Shown: positions 1 through 5,321, numbered from the stretch's first letter. The stretch is 5,427 nucleotides of DNA from Kiloniellales bacterium (GCA_022360075.1 JAKSDN010000117.1:1-5427); one strand, 5' to 3'. The notes: generated from the letters alone by a model not told the origin. Program-made: numbers and translations.

Positions 1-396
1 CCAGTAGGTACCCGCATCCGGCGGCACGAAGTCGTAGACGAAGGTCTCGCCCGGCGCGATCGGGCTCTGCGTCACGTCGGGCACGCCGTCCATCGCGTTC
101 GGCAGGCGGACGCCATGCCAGTGTACCGTCGTCGCTTGCTCGAGCCGGTTCTGCACGGCAACTTGGAGCCGCTCGCCCTGGCGCTGCCGGATCTCGGGGC
201 CGGGTATGGTCCCGTTGTAGCCCCAGACGGCGGTCTTCGGATAGCGCGAGCCGACAAGGCGCGCCTTGGCCGGACCCGGGACCAACGGGATCGGCCCCCG
301 CGCCGCAAGGGGCCGCGGCGGCAAGAGGCTCAGTCCCGTCGCCAGGGCACCGCCGGTCAAGAGGCTGCGCCGCGACAGTCTGCCCCAAGTCTTCAT
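1..396 (-). CDS. Multicopper oxidase, Tat-exported, N-terminal part (cut by window edge)
   Basis: This is the first 132 residues of a periplasmic multicopper oxidase, an enzyme family that oxidises a substrate (Cu(I), phenolics or others) at a type 1 copper and reduces O2 to water at a trinuclear cluster. The N-terminus is a twin-arginine signal: S-R-R-S-L-L at residues 8-13, followed by a small hydrophobic stretch to about residue 25. The first cupredoxin domain shows the family pattern WGYNGTIPGPEIR (58-70) and the first type 2/type 3 copper ligand motif H-W-H-G at 92-95, followed by MDGVPDVTQSPIAPGE. The reading breaks at T-Y-W, just where a second ligand motif (YWYH-like) would begin. The start ATG at 396 has a GGAG box 7 nt upstream. 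It lies 31 bp after the cytochrome c gene and is last in the visible operon. Type 1 site, substrate and subfamily (CopA, CueO, SufI-like) cannot be judged from this fragment. Confidence 0.93.
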   Translation of the reverse strand, partial: MKTWGRLSRRSLLTGGALATGLSLLPPRPLAARGPIPLVPGPAKARLVGSRYPKTAVWGYNGTIPGPEIRQRQGERLQVAVQNRLEQATTVHWHGVRLPNAMDGVPDVTQSPIAPGETFVYDFVPPDAGTYW

Positions 397-403
397 CGCA
401 GGT

Positions 404-407
404 CTCC
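404..407 (-). promoter_or_regulatory. Ribosome binding site of the multicopper oxidase gene
   Basis: GGAG on the minus strand, 7 nt before the ATG at 396. It fixes the start that places the twin-arginine motif at residues 9-10. It sits inside the 31-bp gap after the cytochrome gene, so the oxidase can be translated independently of its upstream neighbour. Confidence 0.6.
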
Positions 408-427
408 ACGGCGATTGGTACGGCGCG

Positions 428-958
428 TCATCGCCCGGCACGCTCGTTGATCTGGTCGTGGCGGTCGCGCACCGCCGCGGGCCAGGTGCTCTTGATACAG
501 GACAAGACGGCCCAAATCTCCGCATCCGTCAGTCTGTCGGCGAAGGCCGGCATGTCGCTTTCGTAGCCCTGGCCAACCAAGGCCGCTGGGCCCTGCTTGG
601 TGAGCGCGAAGAGCTGCCGGTCGGGATGATGCCAGGTGTGGCCGCTCGCATCGTGCGGCGGCGCCGGAAGACGGCCATCGGCCCGGCGCTGGCGCCAGTG
701 CGCTTGGCCTTCCAGGCGCGCGCCATGGCAGGCTGCGCACTCTTCTGTGTAGACTCGCGCGCCCAAGGCGACGCGCGCCGGGTCGTCGGGGTCCAGGCCC
801 TCGGCACTATCCGAGTTGCCGAAAAGCACCCAGGCGCCTGCGGCCAGAAGCAGGGCTGCACAGAGGACGGGAAGAGGCCTACGAAGCCATCTCGGATTGC
901 CGACGGTCATGGTGGGCCAGGTTGCGCCTTCCGGTGGCCGGAAGGTCAAGCCGGTCAC
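428..958 (-). CDS. Mono-haem cytochrome c, membrane-anchored or exported
   Basis: A class I cytochrome c of 176 residues. A basic segment followed by a hydrophobic helix (about residues 26-47) serves as signal peptide or membrane anchor. The haem attachment motif is C-A-A-C-H at 74-78. The likely axial methionine is M136 in ESDMPAF, followed by the usual C-terminal helix (LTDAEIWAVLSCIKSTWP). The central PAPPHDASGHTWHHPD segment (99-112) is, from memory of the family, common in small cytochromes c encoded beside copper oxidases, so it probably passes electrons to or from the neighbouring oxidase. Cys154 stands where many relatives have a tyrosine or alanine. The GTG at 958 overlaps the kinase stop as GTGA, which suggests translational coupling, but neither start has a strong ribosome site. 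ATG 910 (residue 17) would give a more ordinary signal peptide and is a fair alternative. Confidence 0.9.
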   Translation of the reverse strand: MTGLTFRPPEGATWPTMTVGNPRWLRRPLPVLCAALLLAAGAWVLFGNSDSAEGLDPDDPARVALGARVYTEECAACHGARLEGQAHWRQRRADGRLPAPPHDASGHTWHHPDRQLFALTKQGPAALVGQGYESDMPAFADRLTDAEIWAVLSCIKSTWPAAVRDRHDQINERAGR

Positions 959-1842
959 CCGCGGGCGGCGGCCTCGAAGCCGGCGATGATGCGGTGGCCG
1001 GGCAGGACGACGCGGACCTCGGTGCCGGTGCCGAGCTGGCTTTCGAGCTCCAGCACGCCGTCGTGCAGCTCAACGAGCTGCTTGCTCAGCGGCAGGCCGA
1101 GGCCGGTGCCTTCGTATTGACGGGCGAGCGAGGTGTCGGCCTGGCCGAAGGGGGTGAGCGCGAGCTGGATGTCCGACGCCGCGATGCCGATGCCGGTGTC
1201 CCGCACCGAGACGATCATGCCGCGCTCCTCATCGACCCAAGCGCGCACCCAGACCTTGCCGCCGCGCGGCGTGAACTTGACGGCGTTCGACAGGAGGTTC
1301 AGCAGGATCTGCCGGATCGCGCGCGAGTCGGCCAGCACGCGGGGCAGCGACGCGGACAGGTCGACGGCCAGGCTGAGGCCGCCGGTCATGGCGCGCTCGC
1401 GCACGAAGCGCAGCGCGGCCTCGACCGACTCGCTGAGGTCCACGTCCTCTTCGTTGATCTCGAAGCGCCCGGCCTCGATCTTCGAGATGTCGAGGATGTC
1501 GTTGATCAGGCTGAGCAGGTGCTTGGCGCTGCCCTCGATGTCGTGCACGTAGTCGCGGTAGCGCTCGTTCTCGATCGGCCCGAACATCTCGTTCTTGATG
1601 ATGTCGGAAAAGCCGATGATGGCGTTGAGCGGCGTGCGCAACTCGTGGCTCATCACCGCCAGGAAGTTGGACTTGGCGGCGTTGGCCAGATGCGCCTCGT
1701 CGCGCGCGGCACGCAGATGCTGGGTCAGCTTGAGCAGCTCCTCGCGCTGCACCTCGCTGCTGCGGCGCAGGCGCTCGAGGTCGGCCGTGCGGGCCTCGAG
1801 TTCGGCCTTGAGCCTTGTGGTCTCCGATGTCATTTCGCCCAC
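955..1842 (-). CDS. Soluble sensor histidine kinase, PleC/PdhS-like HisKA plus HATPase
   Basis: A 295-residue histidine kinase with no membrane segment and no recognisable sensor domain. Residues about 4-55 are a charged amphipathic, probably coiled-coil helix. The dimerisation/phospho-acceptor domain follows with H66 in FLAVMSHELRTPLNAIIGFSDII. The catalytic ATP domain has its N box at N182/N186, G1 at D215-T-G-I-G, a PFGQ F-like box at 231-234 and GTGLGL at 245-250, so it should be active. The stretch MFGPIENERYRDYVHDIEGSAKHLLSLINDILDISKIEAG (86-125) is of the kind seen in the alphaproteobacterial PleC/DivJ/PdhS kinases, whose partners are DivK/PleD-type receivers; that assignment is recalled, not computed. 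It lies 16 bp after the pentapeptide gene. The start is open: GTG 1842 is 3-4 nt from a GGGAAGGG box, while ATG 1833 lies about 10 nt from it. No response regulator is present in the window. Confidence 0.93.
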   Translation of the reverse strand: MGEMTSETTRLKAELEARTADLERLRRSSEVQREELLKLTQHLRAARDEAHLANAAKSNFLAVMSHELRTPLNAIIGFSDIIKNEMFGPIENERYRDYVHDIEGSAKHLLSLINDILDISKIEAGRFEINEEDVDLSESVEAALRFVRERAMTGGLSLAVDLSASLPRVLADSRAIRQILLNLLSNAVKFTPRGGKVWVRAWVDEERGMIVSVRDTGIGIAASDIQLALTPFGQADTSLARQYEGTGLGLPLSKQLVELHDGVLELESQLGTGTEVRVVLPGHRIIAGFEAAARG

Positions 1843-1858
1843 GCCCTTCCCATCCGGC

Positions 1859-3208
1859 CTAAGCCGCCTTCAAGCCTCTGGCACCGTCGAGCTGCGCGCC
1901 CTCCAGGCTGGCGCCGTCGAGCACGGCGCCGAAGAGGACGGCATCGCGCAAGTCGGCGCCGCGCAAATCGGCATCGGCCAGGTTCGCCTCACGCAGATCA
2001 GCGCCGACCAGGGCCACGCCGCGCAGCACCGCTTCGGAGAGGCGAGCGCCGCCGAGCTTGGCGTAGGCGAGGTTCGTGCCGCGGCGCTGCTCGGTCTTGC
2101 CGACCCGCTCGACCGGCGCGAGGTTTGCACCTCTGAGGTCGGCTTCGATCAAGGTGCAGCGCGCCGCCGAAGCCCCGCGCAGATCGGCGCGGACCAGCTT
2201 CGCCCGCCGGAGATCCGCGAAGCCGAGGCTGGCCATCATGAGGTTGGCGCGCGAGAGGTCGCTGTCGCAAAGGACGGAGCGCTCCAGCCGGGCGGCCGCG
2301 AGGTTGGCCTCGGTCAGGATCTCGCCCGCGAGGTCGGCATCGTTGAGCATCGCGCATTCGCCGCTCGCACCCATCGAGGATAGCCATTCCTCGTGGCGGC
2401 CCAGAATCTCCGACAGCTTGCCGCCCGCCTGCGTCGGCCGCTTGGAGCGAATCGCCATCTTGACCTCATCGAGCTTCTCGGCCTCGGGGTCGAGGATGGC
2501 GCCGCGCAGGTCCGTCTCCATCAGATCGGCACCGGCGAGCTGCGCGCGGGTCAAGACGGCACCGGCCATCTCGGCCTTGGCCAGGCGCGCGCCGGAGAGG
2601 TCGGCACCCTCGAGTTGCGCGCCGACGAGGATCGAGCCACGCAGATCGGCGCCGCGGAGCTGCGCGTTGCGCAGATTGGCGTCGGTCAGGTCGGCCTGCA
2701 GCGCCATCCCGTCAGCCATGCGCGCGCCCGTCAGGTCGGCGCGGCGGGCGACGATGGCCGAGAGCTCCGCGGTTTTCTGGCTGACCTCCAGCAGCTTCAC
2801 ATCGCCCTTGCTGTCGTAGCGGGCGATCGCGGCCCGACGCATGTCGGCGTTGACCAGCACGGCGTCGCTCAAATCCGCGCCGCGCAGGCAGGCGCCGCGC
2901 AGGTCGGCCCGGGTCAGGTTGCAGCGCTCCAGGTTGGCCATCCTCAGGTCGGCGGTGAAGAGATTGACGGTGCTGAGATCGGCCTCCGTCAGGCGGGCCC
3001 GGCCCAGCCGTGCACCGGTCAGGTCCGCGTCGCTCAAGTTCTTCCGGAAGAAATCAAGGTTCGAGAGATCGTGGAAGGCCAGCAGCGCGCGCCGGCCGTC
3101 GGGCCGCCCTTCGATGAAGCGCTCGTGCCGGTCGAGGACTTCGCGGAGCTCGGCTTGCCCGAGGCGCGTCCAGCCGGAGTCAGGTTCATCCTCTATCTCC
3201 GCGGCCAT
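1859..3208 (-). CDS. Pentapeptide-repeat protein with two repeat modules
   Basis: A 449-residue protein built mainly of A(D/N)LxxAxL pentapeptide repeats, which fold into a right-handed quadrilateral beta-helix used as a rod or docking surface. No signal peptide or membrane helix is seen, so it is probably cytoplasmic. It has two modules, each introduced by a short helical motif: LREVLDRHERFI (21-32) before repeats of about 45-240, and LSEILGRHEEWL (265-276) before repeats of about 285-445. Module 1 is interrupted by a charged non-repeat insert at about 127-156, and module 2 by a short insert at about 364-378. A linker (241-263) joins the modules. The start ATG 3208 follows an AT-rich leader; no strong ribosome site is visible. 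It is first in the leftward operon. Length and architecture differ from the roughly 200-residue gyrase-protecting Qnr/MfpA proteins. Function is unknown; a scaffold for the adjacent kinase is an inference. Confidence 0.93.
   Translation of the reverse strand: MAAEIEDEPDSGWTRLGQAELREVLDRHERFIEGRPDGRRALLAFHDLSNLDFFRKNLSDADLTGARLGRARLTEADLSTVNLFTADLRMANLERCNLTRADLRGACLRGADLSDAVLVNADMRRAAIARYDSKGDVKLLEVSQKTAELSAIVARRADLTGARMADGMALQADLTDANLRNAQLRGADLRGSILVGAQLEGADLSGARLAKAEMAGAVLTRAQLAGADLMETDLRGAILDPEAEKLDEVKMAIRSKRPTQAGGKLSEILGRHEEWLSSMGASGECAMLNDADLAGEILTEANLAAARLERSVLCDSDLSRANLMMASLGFADLRRAKLVRADLRGASAARCTLIEADLRGANLAPVERVGKTEQRRGTNLAYAKLGGARLSEAVLRGVALVGADLREANLADADLRGADLRDAVLFGAVLDGASLEGAQLDGARGLKAA
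1874..2414 (-). repeat. Pentapeptide module 2, with its leading RHE helix motif
   Basis: Residues 265-445 of the pentapeptide protein. The module opens with LSEILGRHEEWL and then runs in five-residue (15-nt) steps, with GCCGACCTG-type codon blocks recurring on the coding strand. It is broken only by the segment around residues 364-378. It pairs with a similarly organised module 1, which points to an ancient internal duplication. Confidence 0.75.
2489..3148 (-). repeat. Pentapeptide module 1, with its leading RHE helix motif
   Basis: Residues 21-240 of the pentapeptide protein. It opens with LREVLDRHERFIEG and contains two runs of 15-nt repeats, about residues 45-126 and 157-240. A charged insert between them (YDSKGDVKLLEVSQKTAELS at its core) does not follow the five-residue pattern and probably forms a loop or helix projecting from the beta-helix. 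Confidence 0.75.
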
Positions 3209-3275
3209 GCGCGTGCGATTCCCATTCTCTCTCGGCGGCTTTGCGGCAGAAGCGAAGCATTGTTTCCGATGAGTT

Positions 3276-3291
3276 TTAATTTGCTCTTAAC
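3276..3291. promoter_or_regulatory. CtrA-type binding site, TTAA-N7-TTAAC
   Basis: The sequence TTAATTTGCTCTTAAC matches the full CtrA consensus (TTAA, seven bases, TTAAC) without mismatch. CtrA is an essential or motility-linked response regulator across Alphaproteobacteria. The site lies 67 nt upstream of the pentapeptide start and about 175 nt upstream of the nitronate monooxygenase start. It is therefore better placed for the leftward operon, where it could overlap a -35 region with AACAAT at 3264-3259 as a poor -10. Eight fixed A/T bases at the right spacing are rare by chance in DNA of this composition. Binding itself is not shown. Confidence 0.6.
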
Positions 3292-3451
3292 CCCTGGCCG
3301 CCGCTTCCCGTCCTCGAGGCGCCGCGCAAGGCGCCCGTCCTATACGGCGGCCGGCCATTGCGATCGACAGGGTCCTAAGACCTGTGAAGCGGCGGCGGGA
3401 TTGCCTTCGAGATTGAGTCCCACCAGCATGGCGGAGGCGTGCCGGTTCAAC

Positions 3452-3457
3452 GAGGGG
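3452..3457 (+). promoter_or_regulatory. Ribosome binding site of the nitronate monooxygenase gene
   Basis: GAGGGG, 9 nt before ATG 3467. It decides between three in-frame starts: GTG 3461 would be only 3 nt away, and ATG 3428 has no such box upstream. The start at 3467 also places the conserved LGIELPIIQAPM motif at the usual distance from the N-terminus. Confidence 0.65.
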
Positions 3458-3466
3458 CGAGTGAGC

Positions 3467-4543
3467 ATGAGGCTGAAGACCGAGCTTACGGAACGCCTGG
3501 GCATCGAGCTGCCAATCATCCAGGCGCCGATGGCCGGCGGCGGGGACACGCCGGCGCTCGTCACCGCGGTCTGCGAGGCCGGCGGCCTCGGCTCGATCGG
3601 CGGGGCCTACTCGACGCCCGCGCAGATCGCCGCGGCCACGGGCCAGGTGCGCGACAGGACCAATCGCGCCTTCGGCGTCAATCTCTTCGCGCCGCTAGAG
3701 GCGCCACCGGCTCCGGCGGACCCAAGCGTCGCGGTCGGCAAGGTCAGCCCCTATTTTGCCGAGCTGGGTCTGGAGCGTCCCGCCGCGCCGGTCGCCGGCG
3801 GCTTTGATTTCTATGCGCAGTTGGAGGCGGCGCTCGAAAGCGGCGCGCGCGTCTTCAGTTTCACCTTTGGGCTCATGCCCGCGTCGGTGATCGAGGCGGC
3901 CAAGGCGCGGGGCATGTTCGTCATGGGCACCGCGACGACGGTCGACGAAGCGATCCGGCTCGAGGCCTCGGGGGTCGAAGCCATCATCGCCCAGGGCGCG
4001 GAGGCCGGCGGCCATCGCGCGGGCTTCTCCGATGACTTCGACGGCGGCCTGATCGGCGTGATGTCGCTGGTGCCGCAGATCTTCGATGCGGTCTCGCTGC
4101 CGGTGGTGGCCTCTGGTGGCATCATGGACGGCCGCGGCCTCGCCGCCGCCCTCGTCCTGGGTGCCCAGGCGGTCCAGTTCGGCACCGCTTTTCTCGCCAC
4201 CGAAGAGGCGGGCATCCCCGAGGCTTACAAGGATGCGATCCTCGGTGCCGCGGAAGATCAGACCCGCATCACGCGCGCTTTCTCGGGCCGGCCGGCGCGC
4301 GGCATCGTCAATCGCTTCATGGCCGAGATCGATGGAGCGGCGGAGCCGGACGCGATTCTGCCGTTTCCCTATCAGAACGCCCTGACCCGGCCGATGCGCG
4401 CCGCCGCGGCCAAGTCCGGAAGGGCGGAGTTCCTCTCGCTCTGGGCGGGTCAGGGCGTTCGCCTCGCGCGCCGCGTGACGGCCGCCGTCCTGGTCAGAGA
4501 GATCGCCGAGGGCGCGCGCGAGGCACTGGCAGCGCTACAATAG
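3467..4543 (+). CDS. Nitronate monooxygenase (2-nitropropane dioxygenase family, class I-like)
   Basis: A 358-residue cytosolic FMN-dependent TIM-barrel enzyme that oxidises alkyl nitronates (such as propionate-3-nitronate) to carbonyl compounds and nitrite, a detoxification role. Family signatures are in order: PIIQAPMAGGGDTPALVTAVCEAGGLGSIGG (16-46), the GVNLF strand at 70-74, GAEAGGHR at 177-184 with the presumed catalytic base H183, and PVVASGGIMDGRGLAAALVLGAQAVQFGTAFLATEE (212-247), the phosphate-binding part of the flavin site. The length is normal and the protein looks intact. One small departure is HRAGF after the catalytic histidine, where relatives mostly have HRG. It stands alone on the plus strand, with divergent and convergent neighbours, so it is probably monocistronic. 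Physiological substrate is not shown; annotation as an enoyl-ACP reductase FabK relative is the main alternative. Confidence 0.93.
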   Translation: MRLKTELTERLGIELPIIQAPMAGGGDTPALVTAVCEAGGLGSIGGAYSTPAQIAAATGQVRDRTNRAFGVNLFAPLEAPPAPADPSVAVGKVSPYFAELGLERPAAPVAGGFDFYAQLEAALESGARVFSFTFGLMPASVIEAAKARGMFVMGTATTVDEAIRLEASGVEAIIAQGAEAGGHRAGFSDDFDGGLIGVMSLVPQIFDAVSLPVVASGGIMDGRGLAAALVLGAQAVQFGTAFLATEEAGIPEAYKDAILGAAEDQTRITRAFSGRPARGIVNRFMAEIDGAAEPDAILPFPYQNALTRPMRAAAAKSGRAEFLSLWAGQGVRLARRVTAAVLVREIAEGAREALAALQ

Positions 4544-4697
4544 GTCGGATGCGAAGTGGTGGAGCCGAGAGAAGTAAGTTTGAAACGGCCGTTTGACGCC
4601 CTGGCAGAATGGAACACTGTTCTGGAGCAATCCAAGCCCGGCTTTCTGCCGTTGCCGCAGCGCCCGCTAGGGCGGCACCAGCTTTAGCGCCGCCCTT
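4544..4697. other. Convergent intergenic region with two perfect palindromes
   Basis: About 150 bp between the ends of the nitronate monooxygenase and toxin genes. It contains AAACGGCCGTTT (4583-4594), a perfect 12-bp palindrome, and GAACACTGTTC (4612-4622), a perfect inverted repeat around one base, 17 bp further on. Neither sits before a recognised start codon. I see no supported gene here. A GC-rich hairpin closes the region (listed separately). Confidence 0.5.
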
Positions 4698-4698
4698 T
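4670..4698 (+). terminator. Possible weak terminator hairpin between convergent genes
   Basis: GGGCGGC (4670-4676) can pair with GCCGCCC (4689-4695) around a 12-nt loop, followed by three T residues on the plus strand. This would end transcription of the nitronate monooxygenase gene. The T tract is short and there is none on the minus side, so an intrinsic terminator is only a possibility. The outer arm abuts the toxin stop codon at 4698-4700. Confidence 0.35.
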
Positions 4699-5018
4699 CA
4701 TCGGGTGTTGCGTCGCTTGTTCGATCTTCCCGGGTGTGCGCCTTGACGGTGCGGTCTCGCAGGAGTGCGGTGCGGGCTGAGGATGTGGCCTTCCTCGATC
4801 ACATAAATGATGTAGTGCTTGCCATGGTGATGCACCCGCACCGGCGGCACGTACTCGGTTCGCTCGGACGCGATACGCGGATTCTCGGCAATGATATCGA
4901 TGACGCGGCGCAGTTCTCGCTCGTAGCGATCCGCCTGGTCGCGGCCAAATCTCAAATAGCCGTAAACGTAAGAGCTGATGATATCGGCGTCGGCTTGCGC
5001 GGTGAATCTAATCTTCAT
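4698..5018 (-). CDS. parE: ParE-family toxin with atypical C-terminus
   Basis: A 106-residue RelE/ParE-superfamily toxin, the second gene of a type II pair; ParE toxins generally poison DNA gyrase. Recognisable features are MKIRFTAQADADI at the N-terminus, the helix pair DQADRYERELRRVIDIIAENP (27-47), and the core strands V-R-V-H-H-H-G-K-H-Y-I-I-Y-V-I-E (60-75). After GHIL (77-80) family members usually finish with IVRVLHxxMDxxxH. Here the frame instead gives SPHRTPARPHRQGAHPG and a basic tail to the TGA at 4698, so the last strand and conserved C-terminal residues are absent. ATG 5018 overlaps the antitoxin stop by 11 bp and lacks a good ribosome site, implying coupled translation. An upstream in-frame start at 5066 would lie deep inside the antitoxin gene and is unlikely. 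Toxicity is uncertain because of the altered end. Confidence 0.85.
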   Translation of the reverse strand: MKIRFTAQADADIISSYVYGYLRFGRDQADRYERELRRVIDIIAENPRIASERTEYVPPVRVHHHGKHYIIYVIEEGHILSPHRTPARPHRQGAHPGRSNKRRNTR

Positions 5019-5265
5019 CCAGCGCAGATTTTTCCGCACGTGCCCGTGCCTCGTCCAATATCTCATCCAGCGACCGCGTGCTCACGCCACTCGCCAGGCC
5101 TTCGTCAATCGCTGCCTGGAGAGCCTTCACGCGGCTCTGCCTATCCTGATCACGGCGGATCAGGTCACGGACATAGTCACTTGTGGTTGAGTAGCGCCCT
5201 TCCCGCACTTGGGTCTCGCACCAGTCCTTCATGGGGTTGGGGACGGAGACGTTCATCTGGGCCAT
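5008..5265 (-). CDS. parD: ParD-family antitoxin (ribbon-helix-helix)
   Basis: An 85-residue antitoxin that should neutralise the adjacent ParE and, with it, repress its own promoter. The N-terminal ribbon-helix-helix DNA-binding part is clear: strand MNVSVP (4-9), helix PMKDWCETQVREGR (12-25) and helix TSDYVRDLIRRDQ (29-41). The second half (RVKALQAAIDEGLASGVSTRSLDEILDEARARA) is the charged helical toxin-wrapping tail usual in ParD proteins. ATG 5265 is chosen because AAAGGA lies 6 nt upstream and MAQMNVSVP is the normal family start; an in-frame start 7 codons earlier (5286) would fall within the promoter -10 and is rejected. The gene is first in the leftward pair and overlaps the toxin by 11 bp. 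GC content is lower than in the rest of the window. Confidence 0.93.
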   Translation of the reverse strand: MAQMNVSVPNPMKDWCETQVREGRYSTTSDYVRDLIRRDQDRQSRVKALQAAIDEGLASGVSTRSLDEILDEARARAEKSALDED

Positions 5266-5271
5266 GCGGTG

Positions 5272-5277
5272 TCCTTT
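5272..5277 (-). promoter_or_regulatory. Ribosome binding site of the antitoxin gene
   Basis: AAAGGA on the minus strand, 6 nt before ATG 5265. It is one of the clearest ribosome sites in the window and contrasts with the weak site of the toxin, consistent with antitoxin being made in excess. Confidence 0.7.
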
Positions 5278-5285
5278 CAACGCCA

Positions 5286-5314
5286 AGTATGGGCAGCGTA
5301 TAAAGCTTTATCAA
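5286..5314 (-). promoter_or_regulatory. Sigma70-like promoter of the parDE operon
   Basis: On the minus strand TTGATA (5314-5309, -35) and CATACT (5291-5286, -10) are separated by exactly 17 bp. The -10 ends about 20 nt before the antitoxin start codon, leaving a short leader that carries the AAAGGA ribosome site. The -35 matches five of six and the -10 four of six consensus bases. Confidence 0.6.
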
Positions 5315-5321
5315 ATTTTGA
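5300..5321. promoter_or_regulatory. Palindromic operator candidates in the parDE promoter
   Basis: ATAAAGCTTTAT (5300-5311) is a perfect 12-bp palindrome occupying the promoter spacer and touching the -35. It is followed directly by TCAAATTTTGA (5311-5321), a perfect inverted repeat around one base that covers the rest of the -35. ParD proteins repress their own operons through short palindromes in this position, so these are the likely autoregulatory sites. Confidence 0.5.

Larger units (their letters stand above)
3209..3466. other. Divergent intergenic region between pentapeptide and nitronate monooxygenase genes
   Basis: 258 bp between two divergently read genes. It holds an AT-rich patch at about 3259-3290 with a CtrA-type box (listed separately) and a weak minus-strand -10-like hexamer AACAAT at 3264-3259. 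An imperfect inverted repeat lies at 3367-3385: ACAGGGTC and GACCTGT separated by CTAA, with one bulged G. It may be an operator or leader hairpin of the rightward gene. No convincing sigma70 promoter is seen for the rightward gene. GANTC methylation motifs occur at 3217-3221 and 3415-3419 but are also scattered elsewhere in the window. Confidence 0.6.

Noticed and set aside
922..2136. 404-codon plus-strand open frame opposite the kinase and pentapeptide C-terminus
   Set aside because: It is a GC-bias shadow: no family motifs, low-complexity arginine/alanine tail, and the opposite strand carries complete kinase motifs.
1859..3208. Qnr/MfpA-type gyrase-protecting pentapeptide protein
   Set aside because: Those are roughly 200-residue single-helix proteins. 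This one is 449 residues with two modules, helical caps and inserts, and nothing links it to gyrase apart from a ParE toxin gene in a separate operon.
3217..3221. GANTC (CcrM methylation) site between the CtrA box and the pentapeptide start as a cell-cycle signal
   Set aside because: GANTC motifs appear about a dozen times across the window, including inside genes, so one in the leader is not informative.
2393..3466. Long open plus-strand frame running antisense through the pentapeptide gene and continuous with the nitronate monooxygenase frame, which would make a 716-residue protein
   Set aside because: The upstream part is the complement of a clearly real repeat protein, is itself a repetitive artefact of 15-nt codon blocks, and a good ribosome site marks ATG 3467 as the true start.
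4612..4622. LexA (SOS) box at GAACACTGTTC
   Set aside because: The Gram-positive-type LexA box needs GAAC-N4-GTTC and the alphaproteobacterial one GTTC-N7-GTTC. This has a 3-base spacer in inverted orientation and no SOS gene follows.
4610..4747. 45-codon plus-strand frame starting at ATG 4610
   Set aside because: No ribosome site, alanine/proline-rich composition, no recognisable motif, and it runs antisense into the toxin end.
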